64,000 bases of DNA, from contig NZ_CP026681.1 in the NCBI RefSeq assembly GCF_002949735.1, positions 6,912,501 through 6,976,500 on the forward strand, written 5' to 3'. Both the position numbers and the translations under genes were made by a program. The DNA is from Nostoc sp. 'Peltigera membranacea cyanobiont' N6. GTDB taxonomy: Bacteria; Cyanobacteriota; Cyanobacteriia; Cyanobacteriales; Nostocaceae. The notes under the pieces were generated by a model that did not search any database, was not told the origin of the DNA, and worked only from the letters and a program-made list of their open reading frames with translations. Of this stretch, positions 63,406-64,000 are shown in pieces. Numbering within the stretch: the stretch's first letter is position 1; each line of letters begins with the position of its first letter.

Positions 63406-63502
63406 ATACCAATTCTCTCTAAACTTTCTCTTCCTTCGCGCCCTTTGCGTCCTTCGCGGTTCGTTTAAAAATTATTACGTGCATCTCTCAGAGAATTGGT
63501 AT
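63406..63502. repeat. 97-bp MITE-like element with 13-bp perfect terminal inverted repeats
   Basis: ATACCAATTCTCT at 63406-63418 is the exact reverse complement of AGAGAATTGGTAT at 63490-63502. Inside is CTTTGCGTCCTTCGCGGTTC, related to the repeat at 56593. A further CTCTGCGCCTCTGCGGTTCG follows at about 63522-63541. It fills the hglD-hglC spacer. Confidence 0.85.
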
Positions 63503-63603
63503 TACTCTCTTACTCTGTGCCCTCTGCGCCTCTGCGGTTCGTTAACAGAGTCAACACCCTTCAACTTTATCATCCATTGTTTGTAATCCGAGGGATAACT
63601 ACC

Positions 63604-64000
63604 GTGACAACCGTAGATACGGTACTAAGTAAACACGATAATGGTCTTAACTTCTCCACTTGGTCTTATAACAAAAACCAAGTTTGGAAAGGTTCTTTAG
63701 AAACTGTATCTTTTGAGAAACAAACCATCAAAGATAAATTGATGGTGTTAAATAAACCCTGCTACATCGTGAAAGTTGCCGGAAAAATCGGTGTCACTAA
63801 TGAGGGTTATTTATCCCCTGGTGATAATGGCACAACAGCACAAGTAGAACTGCTAACATTTGCAGCCCCAATCCGTATTCAACAATTTGGAGATCCGAAT
63901 TTTCTCTCCTCTCATGGAGTAAAATATGCCTACGTTACCGGCGCAATGGCTGGCGGAATTGCTTCCGAAGAAATGGTCATTGCACTCGGAAAAGAGCAAA
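63604..64000 (+). CDS. hglC: PfaD-like enoyl reductase of heterocyst glycolipid synthesis (cut by window end)
   Basis: 132 codons are visible from a GTG at 63604, preceded by GAGGGATAACTACC, a usable ribosome site. The protein starts MTTVDTVLSKHDNG and continues FSTWSYNKNQVWKGSLETVS, GKIGVTNEGYLSP and YAYVTGAMAGGIASEEMVIA. This is the PfaD/2-nitropropane-dioxygenase-like FMN enoyl reductase N-terminus; about 400 more residues lie outside the window. It would reduce the enoyl intermediates so the aglycone is saturated. Fourth gene of the plus-strand run, in the position of hglC in Anabaena. Confidence 0.82.
   Translation, partial: MTTVDTVLSKHDNGLNFSTWSYNKNQVWKGSLETVSFEKQTIKDKLMVLNKPCYIVKVAGKIGVTNEGYLSPGDNGTTAQVELLTFAAPIRIQQFGDPNFLSSHGVKYAYVTGAMAGGIASEEMVIALGKEQ

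Overview
The window looks like chromosome of a filamentous, heterocyst-forming cyanobacterium, most likely Nostoc or a close relative. Three things point there: very frequent HIP1 octamers (GCGATCGC), many short hairpin and 7-bp tandem repeats in the intergenic DNA, and above all a heterocyst envelope glycolipid island from about 39.6 kb to the right edge. Its gene order matches, from memory, the Anabaena sp. PCC 7120 all5341-all5347 / alr5351-alr5355 region. No rRNA, tRNA, CRISPR array, intact transposase or prophage gene was recognised.

Left part (1-17 kb): mixed chromosomal genes. These are small secreted or membrane proteins (a Cys-containing secreted protein, DUF4112, DUF1499, DUF1003), a quinol-monooxygenase-like ABM protein, a GST-like protein, an unusual glycosidase-like protein with a C-terminal two-lobed aspartic-protease-like (DUF3443-type) domain, a heme-oxygenase-fold diiron-type protein, and hydantoinase/oxoprolinase A and B subunits separated by an RNA methyltransferase gene. 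A MocR-type regulator/aminotransferase gene is interrupted by a 21-bp insert that splits a HIP1 site and places a stop in the DNA-binding domain. Relics are visible at 3-269 and 8359-8430.

Middle (17-39 kb): infC with a clear terminator, a 17-copy 9-bp array, an ATP/ADP-translocase-like membrane protein with a HEAT-repeat tail, a single-domain response regulator, a kynurenine-formamidase-like hydrolase and a GT39-type mannosyltransferase-like protein. Next come agrE (bifunctional arginine dihydrolase/ornithine cyclodeaminase, with Asn71, His168 and Cys264 in the expected places) and a DUF2085 protein. A 1590-residue VCBS/Calx-beta/RTX exoprotein follows, then a secreted protein plus sulfotransferase pair, and a NarL/LuxR-type two-component pair. 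Three arrays of related 21-bp repeats (29.4, 34.7, 39.3 kb) are scattered here.

Right part (39.6-64 kb): on the minus strand, in transcription order, hgdB, hgdC, hgdA, a GT2, a DUF2141 protein, a second GT2 and hglT. These would sugar-modify and export heterocyst glycolipids. Across a roughly 3-kb gene-poor divergent region, on the plus strand, hglE, hglG, hglD and hglC (cut by the window end) form a split PUFA-synthase-like (PfaA/B/C/D) polyketide assembly line that would make the long-chain aglycone. The ketoreductase appears divided between hglE and hglG, and each gap in this operon holds a different repeat element.
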